Below, piece after piece: positions 46,100 through 57,696 of a stretch of DNA of 64,000 nucleotides. Each line of letters starts with the position of its first letter. Positions within the stretch are counted from its first letter, which is position 1. The translations under genes and the position numbers were made by a program. Below the pieces are notes generated by a model, which was given only the letters and a program-made list of their open reading frames with translations, had not been told where the DNA came from and made no database searches. This DNA comes from Symsagittifera roscoffensis. Lineage: Eukaryota; Xenacoelomorpha; Acoela; Convolutidae. The stretch covers positions 18,787,613 to 18,851,612 of the forward strand of contig NC_087071.1 of NCBI RefSeq assembly GCF_963678635.1, read 5' to 3'.

Positions 46100-48045
46100 A
46101 TCCAACACATAATGACACAACAACCTTCAATTGACGATAAATACGAATAAATCATTAAACAGCCCATACCACACTTTTCAGTCTCAAAATAATCATTTTT
46201 TTAGCCTACGATGAGCAGACAAGTTGGATCACTCCACCGATCAAACTCCCACCTGCCAACCTCCAAAATCCACTCTCTATTATCCCACTTTTTGCTTTCC
46301 GACACCTGATTCACCACAAGCTAACACATCATCCGGCATGAGTTCTGACACAAACTCAGATATCACAATTTATACAACAATTTCACAATTCAATAATTCT
46401 GATGTTGAAGCCCCCGACGAAATCGCCGATTGAGAACCATCCACTTCTACCCATACCCCGACCAGTTCAACAAAATTTTCAAAACTTCCTTTCCAACCTA
46501 TACAATCCGATAGCCAACATACATCTACCTACACTCCTTCTCAAGTATCCCAACATACTCCCCATTCAATAATGAACGCTCCACCAACAACTCCCCTGAT
46601 AATATCCAATTTTCCGAAGAACTAGATAGTTTCCTAACACTCCAACAACAATTGCGGTCTCCCCACACCGTCACTATTCACCAATTATCATCAACAATAA
46701 CATCATCAATTCCGCCAACACCCACACCAATTTCAGATTATACTCCATCATTAGCTCATTCATCCACTTCCACAGAATCATCCAACAGTACTAACCGTGC
46801 TTATAGAACCTTTAAACGTAAATTTCCCAATCATCCATTCCCATCCAAACCCGGAACCGCCCGAGAATATATCAATCATATAACCATACCACGCCAATAC
46901 AACGAATTTTTTTCAAATAACTCTACCCTTGTTTTCCCAATATACACTAAATTAGTCAGATTTTAACCCTGAACCACGTCATTTTGTAGATGAACATGTA
47001 TTAATACCCACACTTCATTGGACAGCTTATTATAATTTCACTAACCCCCTTACACTCTAACTCTATAACACCACTATCGTTATTGAAATGAATAAAGACG
47101 AATTGTTCAGGTTAACCACAGCACTGACTCCACGACAATTTAAATACGTAGGATATAAAAAATCACCGAAAACATTCACTGCACCCCGCGCTAACGACTA
47201 CTCAATGGAATATTACGATCATAACATCATCAGATCGAATCAAGACCAATTTCTTGACGACAATAAATTCGCTAATCCACAAATCACAGAAAAGTTTTTT
47301 ATTAAATCATCATACATATTCACACTTAACATACTCGATAAAAAGCATGATCACATTATTTCAGAAGCACTATCAGACATTCAAGCATATGAATCGTTTC
47401 ACGAAAAATTTCAAACATTTTCACTAACCTTTCGCAGCCTGACACCAAAAGTACGCGATTTGCGAACTCGACATTATGTTGAGAACTAAGCAAACACATA
47501 CTTATACTTACTATCGCTTTATCCAAAATCATTTTCATTTACACACACCATCACGCCAACCCTACCACAGATTTCAATTCATTAATTCCAAATACAGCTC
47601 ACCATTTTTTTTAAACTTCACGTATTGCATTAAAAACACTAATTTTCAAGGCATCCTCCAAAAATATGATCCCATCACTCAAATGTTAATATTTTGTCCC
47701 CTCACGAAGACCTTCAACGACGAAGAATCTCGATCTCTAATCATTCCGCATGAATATATTCAACCCATAGAAGTACCCATTTTAAAATTCATTCATAATA
47801 ATAAATATAACCATAAATTTTATAATCTAATCCAGAACACACCTCATGAATTTGCAGTAGGCACCGAACAACTAAAAACCATCAAAGCACTGCAATTGCT
47901 TTGGCCACTGTTGCAAACTAAAAACATAATACGCATGCTAGCAAAACTACTAAATACCTCAGACGCCATTCACGATTTTTTCCACACGGCTTTTTCCCAG
48001 ATGACTAAAGGTGTTTATGAACTTATTAATTTTCAAACTAACTAA
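46100..48045 (+). pseudogene. Unrecognised extra gene of element 2
   Basis: Downstream of the envelope-like gene a further coding region can be followed across frames. Its N-terminal part (46212-46830) is Ser/Thr/Pro/Gln-rich and would be disordered. A folded-looking part then runs REYINHITIPRQYNEFFSNN (46868), RHFVDEHVLIPTLHWTAYYN (about 46977), and two overlapping open frames: 47088-47489 (133 codons, with ALTPRQFKYVGYKKSPKTF) and 47476-48045 (189 codons, with FQGILQKYDPITQMLIFCPL). The last two overlap by 14 bp, so one frameshift separates them. No transmembrane helix, zinc finger or catalytic motif stands out. Its A-rich, G-poor composition matches the rest of the element, so it belongs to it. 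The function is unknown. Confidence 0.55.
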
Positions 48046-49152
48046 TTCAAAATCGAACTAACCGTTTTATTCAGTAATTTGTATTCTTTTTAGCCTTCAC
48101 ATCACGATCACCTTCAAAACAAGAAAAAACAAATAAAAAAATAAACTCTGTTTTCCATTTTAAACTCTATTGAAACAACAACACTAAATTAAAAGTTATT
48201 TCACAGCAGTAAATTCATTTCTAAATTATTCCCCCAAATGTAGTAAATTTAACATACGATGCAAATAAATTACCTCTTAACCCCAAAAGCAGTAAAGTTT
48301 CACCTTAAAAGCAGTACATTCATACGATTGCAATGCAGTACTAACCTTTTCTATAACTTCTGTTTAAATGCACAGAAATTCTATCCACAATCGCACAGCT
48401 CTCCCACGAAGAAATGTTTAAAATAATGAATTCAAGTTTTAAGTTTGCACTAACAACAACTCAAACAAGCAATAACAAATTTTCACTTTTCCTTTAACCC
48501 GGTTGGAATAGAATTATATAACAACCAAACTAACCAACGCAGCTTACTAAACACCAAAAATCATAAACTAACAGCATGACTAAGAAAAGAAAACCCACGG
48601 TACCCAAACCGGATTATACCAGCTTAAAACTGGATAAAGTATTATTTTGAAGACTTTTACCAAGACTTAAAAAGAAACAATTAAACACCAAAAAAACGCA
48701 GGACAAACCCAAACCACAAACAATTTGTTTTTTGAGAAAAGGACACAACCAAAGAAACAAAAGGAAAACAAACAATAATATAACACAAAAGTAAACACAA
48801 GACAGGGCCCCTTAAAACCCAGCACGAAATCATTTTCCCCTTCATGACCTAACCCACCATAGAGGACGTCCTGAGCATGCTCTATAGCCGGCCTAACCCA
48901 CCGTGCTACATCCACGTTTTGTGACCACATCACAACTAAAAATAAATCGCTTTTGCAAAAATAATTAATCAAACTCATAACTAAAAAATAAGAACTAACA
49001 AAATTTTATAAAATGAAAATTGTAATATGCAGTACATAGATCACGAACAACCACAAGAAGGAGCATCCAAAGAATAGACGAACCCATCACTCTCAGCCTA
49101 CAGGATGGCTAAATACATCTGACATGCCGCTCACAATCACAGCTCATAAAGG
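48046..49152 (+). other. 3' non-coding region of element 2
   Basis: About 1.1 kb without a convincing frame. A 103-codon minus-strand frame (48667-48978) is a shadow of A-rich sequence. The polypurine tract should be near the start of the 3' LTR; I see only weak candidates such as AAGAAGGAG at 49057. The left edge of the LTR is therefore not fixed. Confidence 0.45.
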
Positions 49153-49959
49153 ATTTAGAGTACGACTTGACTTCGCAGAAAAGGACTTCATTGAATCAGA
49201 CCAATGACCATCTCGATGTTCAAGAATACGTACAGATCCGAGTTACAAGGCATCCCCTCCAAACACGATCTTCACGCCATTCCCAAACCAGATCGAAACA
49301 CAGTTCTCCACAACCAATCAAGAACAAACGATCATAGCAAACCATTTTGAAATCAGATTGATTTCATTGACGGTCATAGTCTTTGTCAAACGATAACTAA
49401 CAACTTCCTATCGATGACTCCAGCTTCCTGGAGCTTTCTTCTTCAAGAACACAACAGGAAATGATGCTCGTCAAACAACAACGACCAACATCCAACCTTC
49501 ATTACAGATAGAAGATTTAAGATTCAAAACTCTGTAAACCCCGAATGGTTGGAACCAGATATAAACTATATTTATTCTTTGGTTATACAGTGGAATTTTT
49601 ATCTCTATAAAATTTTTAATATTAACCAATCACGATCCATCTAACTAACAATCCACTTATTTGTAAGTGCTAAAATTACTTGTAATTTCCGCACCAGAGA
49701 GATTTGAATTTAACTTAGAAAGTAATTACCTCTCCAAGAGAACTTTAGCAATCGCAATAAGCCAGTAAACTCTAGATCTACTGAGCCTAGCAGAGACTAG
49801 TTAAACACCCTGAGACTAGTAGATATAAGAGTAAGATTAGGATCGGTATTAGACTAAGAAGTTGCAAGAATCTATCCGACCGAAAGTAAGATAGCGTGAC
49901 GAGCAGACGGTGTACCCTATCCGAAATTACTCTATGAGTTACACCTCGAGCATAACTCA
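49153..49959 (+). repeat. 3' LTR of element 2 (left limit uncertain)
   Basis: The right part (49563-49959) matches the truncated 5' LTR and ends in the same CA. The whole 807 bp are identical, as far as I can see, to 56364-57170. The left limit given is where identity to that copy begins, and the true LTR may start further left. Confidence 0.75.
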
Positions 49960-50287
49960 CTTAGGTCTTGTCTTTTGACGGTCAAGGCCAAAAATCAAGG
50001 CCAATAGTTTTTAGCCGTAAGTAGTTTTATAAACAAAAATAAATATCTCATAATGGATCAGGCCAATCCGGCCGGATGACAGAAATTATCACCAAAAATT
50101 GAATTTTGAACAATTGATTTTACTTTTTTGGAAAGTTTTTATCGGATCCAGTAGAGATGGGTTGAATCTTTCCGTTCGTTATATTACTCATGCTTGGAAA
50201 TAAACAGTTTTCGAAATTAAATTCAGTTTTTCTGGGCATAACAGAAGTAGTATATAACTTAATCATCCTGTCCCTACTTACTTCCCT
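49960..50287. repeat. Flank of 3' LTR, duplicated at 57171-57496
   Basis: The sequence just outside the LTR (from CTTAGGTCTTGTC to TTACTTCCCT) recurs next to the second LTR copy with at least six substitutions. That makes the second copy a segmental duplication of LTR plus flank rather than an independent insertion. Confidence 0.85.
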
Positions 50288-51640
50288 CATTTTGACATAA
50301 TCACCGTGTCCCTTTTTATTTGCTTCAATTTGAGATTTTGGATAAACTTTGTTCTCGGCGCGCGGAAAAGAGCATGTTCATTAACTATTGGTTGGTGCAT
50401 GTTTTCCCTTCTAAATTTTGGGGTATCGGCTTGTTTACATGTAAAATGACGTTATATACCTATTATATGCAACCTATTGAACCTAATGGAACCAAACTAT
50501 ATGGTATATAGGAAAGCACCAGATTTTGGCAGTTTAGCTTAACTATTGGCTGCGTTGAATGATATCCTTCAAAAATGCATGTTTTTTTGCTGAATCTCGA
50601 AGAAAGAAAAATTGTCAAGTGCGGCGGCCGCCATTTCTATTTACGCAAAAATTAATAATCAATTTGACCGAAATAAGAATGAAAAATTACTTTAAGCCAA
50701 AAGAATCTAAAAAACAAAGAAAAATTACGAAACACTGAAAACTCTAAAATAATGAAACTGGCTTGAAAGTTTCGACATTTCTATTTTCTATGTCTGCAGG
50801 AGACTGAAAAAACGTCTGAAATCTATGACAAAAGCTTTGATTTTATAGAAAGGTTGAAAGAACTAATAAGTTGAAGTGGCTAAAGATCTTGAAAAACGAG
50901 AACACTGATGAAAGCCAAAATTGCCCATTAATTTTGTTGCAGTCTTTTCTAAGACTTGCATATACCATTTTTTATAATTAAAAGGGAACAATTTTCGGGG
51001 CTTCTAGAAAACGTTTAGTACTTCCTATTAACTTTATTGTGCTAACCGAATTTTTGAAAATATTCATAAAAGCGGACCTAGAAACTGGGGAAAACTGTTA
51101 TTTGTGTGCCAATAAATACGTATATACGACAAAACAGAGTGACCATCGAATAAAGCAGGTGAAAACTTATTTGCGACTTTTAAGGAAAGCAGTTATTCAA
51201 ATTAGAGCAAACTCAATCGGGAATGACTGAACACAAACAAAAACAAGTTATAGATACAAACTCAAAACTTGATATGATTTCGGAGTTATAATTTGAGCAT
51301 CCAAATTTTTTTTACTTTTTCGATAAAAATTATGAAGTAAAATAATCTTTTTAATTTGACACTACAATCTGGTCAAATGTTCTCGGTATCTTGTGATTAA
51401 GTTCAAATTGGTTTTAGCTAGAGCTTTCTATTCAAAAGTTTGAAGCGCTATCAGTTATTATCATTGATTAACCCTCTGCTCAACGAATTAAATTTTGAGT
51501 TTTTTAATATAAATTTGATCTTTTTAATGTTTCCATGATTACGCTATTGCCTCTCAAAATACGGTGGCTTTTTCACCAAAATATTTGATTAATAATCTGC
51601 AACTAATTGTGTTATTAAGAGTTCAATCTTTCCTTCAAAC
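50288..51640. other. AT-rich stretch with no recognised gene
   Basis: Two short plus-strand frames (50320-50511 and 51039-51230) have no recognisable motif. A NotI-like GCGGCCGC lies at 50623-50630 in GC-rich surroundings, unusual for this window but without an assigned role. Confidence 0.45.
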
Positions 51641-51649
51641 TATGTTTGA

Positions 51650-51985
51650 GTTGATCCATGCTTTCACATTTACGTTCTGATCACTAGCAGGATCAAAACA
51701 GTTGGCATCATGATATTTCTTCTCATTTTTGCATCGATATTTGTCTTCTCTATTAACAAGACTTTTCATCAAAAAACCGTTAGTTGTTTGAAATTGTAAG
51801 ATAAAAAATCAAACCTTATCATCAAGACTACCTGAATCTTCGGATTCCGTCAGGATGATAGCTGTTTCACGCTAAACAATGCTTTCACACCAATTTGGCT
51901 ACAGCAGTTTCCGAAATGTTGTAAATGCCATTTTGCGGTTTCAATGCATTTCGACAAACGACAATTATGTTGTGTTATCTTAAGC
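51650..51985 (-). other. Two candidate Cys-containing exons (minus strand)
   Basis: At about 51700-51775 a minus-strand frame reads KSLVNREDKYRCKNEKKYHD then ANCFDPASDQN, directly followed by GTAAATGTG, a donor-like site. At about 51850-51970 another frame reads CRLSKCIETAKWHLQHFGNC with a second Cys next to it. Both are richer in GC and codon variety than the flanks. Acceptors are not convincing and no family fits, so these are candidates only. Confidence 0.25.
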
Positions 51986-52349
51986 TGGAACGACTAACAG
52001 AGATATGTTTAATTTGCCAATTTAAAGTTTGTTAGACGTTTTTACTTTGAGGAATTAAAATTTTGAGCCTTAATGTAGAAAGATTTGCTATTTATTTCAA
52101 ACAAAAGGCGTAAGCATTTTGAGCTATATCATAAAAAGCTCTATCGACTAAATAAATCTTGAATTTAAAAAAGTGGTACTGACCCTTTATCTGATTACAC
52201 AATTGCTTCACTTCAGTGGGTTTATAAGTTTGATTCAAATTTAAAATTTTTCAAATGAAAACCATTGAAAATTTGTGGTTTTTTCAATCAAAGAGATTGA
52301 TCAATCATCTTTCAAATATACAGTACCTGTCACTTAGACGTTGCTCGCT

Positions 52350-52500
52350 TACCGTCTTCAGCTCAACCAGCCGCATGTCATTTTCTACCATTCTCCTATC
52401 GTGTTCGTCTGCACGATTAATGGTTTTCCCCAATAAACCATAAGTTTTTTCTAATAATTTTGTTATTGTAATTTTTATCTCTATGGGCAACTGTTCATCA
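52350..52500 (-). other. Candidate coiled-coil exon (minus strand)
   Basis: A minus-strand frame gives FDEQLPIEIKITITKLLEKT then GKTINRADEHDRRMVENDMR and LVELKT, ending at ACG followed by GTAAGCGAG (a good 5' splice signal). Spacing of Ile/Leu/Met suggests a short coiled coil. An in-frame TAA precedes it by two codons, and the possible acceptor CCTAAG is weak. It may join the Cys-containing candidates downstream on the same strand. Confidence 0.3.
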
Positions 52501-52859
52501 AACACTTAGGACTCTTGTTATTTGATGCAATCATCGACAAATTTCTGTGAAAACTCGAAAACTGATCTTTCATGTTACAATTTTAAAAAATGTTCCATAA
52601 AAATTGACTGCAGATAAATTGAAATTATCAATGCTGCATATGCCGCTTTTTCAAATTGAATTGCTAATGAGGATATCTGGAAGATCAAATATTTCAAGGA
52701 AAACTTTTTAAAAAAATTTATCAAATTGTTTTGCAGATCAAGAAAATGAAAAAACTATCATTATAGCGTCTCGCTGATTATTCTAGAATATTCGAGAAAC
52801 TTAAGAAGAAAGATAAGAAAGACTTTGATTGAGTTACATATATAATTTCAATGAAATAA

Positions 52860-53230
52860 AACAAACGATTACAACTATACTCAAACAAACCTTCCCCATC
52901 AAACATATCAAGCTGCATACTTGTATAAACATAAAATACATAAATACATTTTCATAAGTTGCAAACTTAAATGTATACTTACAAACTATAGTCATATGTA
53001 TTTTCTTACATACATAAGCACAAACTTACATAAAACACTTACATTCATACAACCAACCATACATACAAAATTACATACATATATGCAAAAATACTTCCAT
53101 ACATACAAATATTCAAATATGAAGTCTTACATAAAGGCATGAATACAAACATACAAGGTCTTATACATAAGAAGAATGCAAATAATCTATCATACATACA
53201 TAAGTTTTACATACTTGCTTACATACTTTT
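52860..53230. repeat. Degenerate CATACA-type simple repeat
   Basis: A run of words such as ACATACATAC, TTACATACAT and ACATAAACAT without strict period, continuing into the 465-bp units. It looks like decayed microsatellite DNA. Small open frames here are by-products. Confidence 0.75.
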
Positions 53231-56200
53231 AAACCTGCTTTTTACATAGATACACACAGTTTATAAAACTAGACACACACGCAAGTTTTGCTTACACCCA
53301 TGAAAGATTTTACTTTTTAGTTCTAATGACCTTTAAAATACAACCACATGTAAACACACAAACCAACTTATATTCACTTCACTCTTTCAAGACAAATATA
53401 TACACACGTTCAGACAAAAAGACTCACGCACAACAGACTGGCATTCATACGTCTGTACATACAATCATATAAACGTGCCTTTCATACTCATATACGAATG
53501 TGCATAAATACTTGCCTAAACACATACATTGATACAAAGTATTTGCTTGTATTCATTCACTCAATCAAGCGGACATGCAGTCAAGAGTTCGTACTTACAC
53601 AAAAACATACAAATAAACATAAAATCTAAATAATCAAATGAATAGATACAAATAGTATGTTTATACATGAATAAATACATTTATACTGGCAAAACGTTGT
53701 ACTCTTTTACATAGATACATACAGTTTACATAACTAGACACACACCCAAGTTTTGCTTATACACATGCAAAGATTTTACTTTTTAGTTCTGCTGACCTTA
53801 AAAATACAATCACATGTAAGCACACAAACCAACTTATAATCACTTGACACTTTCAAGACAAATATATACACACATTCAGACAGAAAGAATCACGCACAAC
53901 AGACTGGCATTCATACGTCTTTACATACAATAAAAAAAAACGTGCATTTCATACTCATATACGAATATGCATAAACACTCGCTTAAAAACTTACATTGAT
54001 ACAAAATATTTGCTTGTATTCATTCACTTACATAAAAACATACAAAATTTACATAACTTCTAAATAATCAAATGAATACACATCAATAGTATGTATATAT
54101 ACGATTAATTACCTTTATAATGCAAAAAAATGTACACTTTTACATACATACCTACAGTTTACATATATACACACATATGCAAAGCATATGTGCGTACAAA
54201 TTTACTATGCATGTAGTATCTTGTCAAACTTTCAAGAAAAACTGGAAACATTAGTAAAAATCAAGTTGGGTTATAGTTTTTCTTCTAGTTACAATTGTTT
54301 TGGTTTACAAGCGCATAAAGAAAAAAAATGTACTCATACATACAAACACATCAACTTGCATACATACTCACATATCCAAAAGATATTTACTTGCATTTGC
54401 TTATAGATAAATACAAAGATTCACACAAAAACATTATCTTTACGATTCACCTATAAATTAAATCAAATACAGTCAACCCTACATACACAATTTGATTTTT
54501 TCAATGCAAACGTCGCAAGCAGAGAGTTGCAAAGAAATGCCAGCTTTCAGCCAAGTCATCTACACAATTTAGCAATGTTTTTCATCTTTAATAAAATAAA
54601 AAATAGTGTAAAACAATTTTTTAATATGTCTGTTGATCTCCCAAACTAATTTTCCAACGGTATCAAGATTCTACTCAAAACTGACCTGTGAGTCATGAGA
54701 AGCATTTTAAGTGGTTAGAAGAAAAAACCAAGGCTTACTAACTTGCATAGGATGGGAAAATTTCAAAAGAATATGTTGAAAGTTTTTTGTTGGACGGTTC
54801 GAATAGAGGTTTTTTTACATATCAAAAATTGCTCTCAAGTAATTATTTAGTTTTGTAGAGAAAATTCAGGACAGTGGGATTTTTGGTTTGAAACAAAAAT
54901 TTTAGCCATTGTTTTAAGATTTGTAATCTTTTTTTTTAATTTTGTTTTTTGATTCATTTGTTGGTTCTGTAGTTTGATATATCTTCAGTTGACTATTAGG
55001 CTGCAGTTTTAACCGTAGACCAAGTTAAAATGACTAGAGTTGCACGTTATGTTGTTTTCTCGCTAAACTATTTAAAGTTTTGTTGTTCAAAAAAATATAA
55101 TTAGCTCTGAAAAAGCTATTTAACACAGGTTCAACTGTTCATTTTTTTCATCTTTTTCCCCGTATTTATGCAATATTGATCGTTTGAGCTAAAGTATCTT
55201 TGAAAAAATTTTTTAACTATGATAACACTAACGGTAAAAAGTATGTTTTAGAGAAAACAAAAGTTGTTCTAAGCTGATGTTTAAATCATTTTTTCAGTAA
55301 TCAGTAATAAAGAAAACCTTCAAAAAATTATAAAATTGTGCAAAATAAACAACCCAATCTTTTTATACGAAGTTGAATTTTCTAGAACGACCGTTTTTTA
55401 GACACGATTCTAAATGAAACACAAGTTTTTTTATAATTTTGAAGACTTAATAGCAAAAAAAAATTGCTCTTTTTGTTTTATTTAATTTATTTGAAAAAAG
55501 CACCATAAAACAATAAACAGACTGAAAATTTTTCAATTGACGCCTCGTATAACAGAGATTGATGCGTTCCGATCCTTTTTATTGTTTTTTGCGAGCAACT
55601 GGCGTTTACATTTCGCTAATATCGGTTGTCTGCCGACTGCACCAAGGGCTCACTGTTAGACTGATTCCTGCAACGAGAGTAACAAGATGAAGCTGGTGAC
55701 TCCATTTCCAGGCCGACTTGGGCCTCTCGGCTTCCTGGGAAGATCCAATTTGACTCTACGAAAGAGGAATGCACTCATAAGGAGATGAGTAAATAAAAAT
55801 CTTTGACTAACATAACAGTGGCTATTTGCGCTGAATCGATAATATGAACTCCGATGATCAAAAATTCATCTTTTCTGATGGCCTTTTAAACTATATTTTT
55901 AAAAGACTTAATTGAAATAAGATAGCTTAAATGGAAAATTTGTGATTTAAAGTGATCCAATTATCATTATTTGAATTTAATTGTTGTCTAATAAGGGAAA
56001 TAAATCTCCGTGAGCAGTCTTGTCAAAAATAGTACGTTCTTGAGCGGAATTAGTCAAAACTTACACATACAGTTTTTAAAGTTTAGCGGTAACGGAGAGC
56101 GACAATCCTGCAGATGCGTTGTTATTGCGCTAAAGCAGAACAAGTCTCATGATGGATTGGAAATGAAATAGCTGGTAAAGGCTTTGTTTTATATAATCAA

Positions 56201-56363
56201 TACCACATCTTTTCTAACTTTTTGATAGTAATTTTATCGACTCTTCTTCTCTTCTTCAAATTAAACAGTTTTGGACAAGTTATAAATCACAGCATAGTTT
56301 TGAACTCACATTCATATCTTGTATTCAGCGGCTAATCTAAAATGAACACACAAATTTCCCCAT
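53230..56363 (+). repeat. Outer inverted repeat, left arm
   Basis: This arm is the reverse complement of 60478-63650 with scattered differences. Matching landmarks include the CACATATGCAAAGCATATGTG block (54171 with 62728), AAACGGTCGTTCT (55383 with 61548), the GC-rich block AGGCCGACTTGGGCCTCTCG (55713 with 61165), and AATTTCCCCAT at the inner end. The LTR copy begins exactly at the inner end. Confidence 0.88.
53244..54141. repeat. About 465-bp tandem units, left outer arm
   Basis: Landmarks ACATAGATAC, GTTTACATAACTAGACACAC, CAAGTTTTGCTTA, TTTTACTTTTTAGTTCT and CAGACTGGCATTCATACGTC recur at 53244, 53709 (period 465) and in shortened form to 54142 (433). The same units in reverse complement occupy 62756-64000. 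Confidence 0.85.
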
Positions 56364-57496
56364 TTAGAGTACGACTTGACTTCGCAGAAAAGGACTTCAT
56401 TGAATCAGACCAATGACCATCTCGATGTTCAAGAATACGTACAGATCCGAGTTACAAGGCATCCCCTCCAAACACGATCTTCACGCCATTCCCAAACCAG
56501 ATCGAAACACAGTTCTCCACAACCAATCAAGAACAAACGATCATAGCAAACCATTTTGAAATCAGATTGATTTCATTGACGGTCATAGTCTTTGTCAAAC
56601 GATAACTAACAACTTCCTATCGATGACTCCAGCTTCCTGGAGCTTTCTTCTTCAAGAACACAACAGGAAATGATGCTCGTCAAACAACAACGACCAACAT
56701 CCAACCTTCATTACAGATAGAAGATTTAAGATTCAAAACTCTGTAAACCCCGAATGGTTGGAACCAGATATAAACTATATTTATTCTTTGGTTATACAGT
56801 GGAATTTTTATCTCTATAAAATTTTTAATATTAACCAATCACGATCCATCTAACTAACAATCCACTTATTTGTAAGTGCTAAAATTACTTGTAATTTCCG
56901 CACCAGAGAGATTTGAATTTAACTTAGAAAGTAATTACCTCTCCAAGAGAACTTTAGCAATCGCAATAAGCCAGTAAACTCTAGATCTACTGAGCCTAGC
57001 AGAGACTAGTTAAACACCCTGAGACTAGTAGATATAAGAGTAAGATTAGGATCGGTATTAGACTAAGAAGTTGCAAGAATCTATCCGACCGAAAGTAAGA
57101 TAGCGTGACGAGCAGACGGTGTACCCTATCCGAAATTACTCTATGAGTTACACCTCGAGCATAACTCACTTAGGTCTTGTCTTTTGACGGTCAAGGCCAA
57201 AAATCAAGGCCAATAGTTTTTAGCAGTAAGTAGTTTTATAAATAAAAATAAATATCTCATAATGGATCAGGCCAATCCGGCCGGATGACAGAAATTATCA
57301 CCAAAAATTGAAATTTGAACAATTGATTTTACTTTTTTGGAAAGTTTTTATCGGATCCAGTAGAGATGGGTTGATTCTTTCCGTTCGTTATTTTACTCAT
57401 GCTCTGAAATAAACAGTTTTCGAAATTAAATTCAGTTTTTCTGGGCATAACAGAAGTAGTATATAACTTAATCATCCTGTCCCTACTTACTTCCCT
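56364..57496 (+). repeat. Second copy of LTR plus 3' flank
   Basis: This segment equals 49153-50287: 807 bp of LTR identical by eye, then 326 bp of flank with several substitutions. It runs into the assembly gap at 57497, so its right limit is unknown. It sits between the inner end of the outer arm and the inner palindrome. Confidence 0.9.
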
Positions 57497-57696
57497 NNNN
57501 NNNNNNNNNNNNNNNNNNNNNNNNNNNNNNNNNNNNNNNNNNNNNNNNNNNNNNNNNNNNNNNNNNNNNNNNNNNNNNNNNNNNNNNNNNNNNNNNNNNN
57601 NNNNNNNNNNNNNNNNNNNNNNNNNNNNNNNNNNNNNNNNNNNNNNNNNNNNNNNNNNNNNNNNNNNNNNNNNNNNNNNNNNNNNNNNNNNNNNNN
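57497..57696. other. Assembly gap, 200 N
   Basis: A run of exactly 200 N lies inside the palindromic region, between the LTR copy and the inner palindrome. Nested inverted repeats are a common cause of assembly breaks. Confidence 0.99.

Larger units (their letters stand above)
31210..49959 (+). mobile_element. Long Ty3/gypsy retroelement with envelope-like and extra genes (element 2)
   Basis: This is an 18.7-kb unit on the plus strand: LTR, PBS, gag, protease, RT, RNase H, integrase, envelope-like gene, an extra gene, LTR. Domain order PR-RT-RH-IN is that of Ty3/gypsy, and an env-like gene after pol is known for errantivirus-type members in invertebrates. It is unusually long; most such elements are 5-11 kb. 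Coding frames have scattered stops and frameshifts but remain far more readable than element 1, so this is a younger insertion. The coding strand is A-rich with little G, a common bias of such elements. Confidence 0.88.

Noticed and set aside
48667-48978. A 103-codon minus-strand frame with hydrophobic stretches.
   Set aside because: It lies antisense in the A-rich 3' region of element 2. Long minus-strand frames rich in Phe, Leu and Val are expected there, and no motif is present.
52860-54480. CATACA-like repeats as a CRISPR array or telomeric repeat.
   Set aside because: There is no fixed repeat-spacer structure, and the words vary in length and sequence; the longer 465-bp period is ordinary tandem duplication. 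The setting is also eukaryotic.
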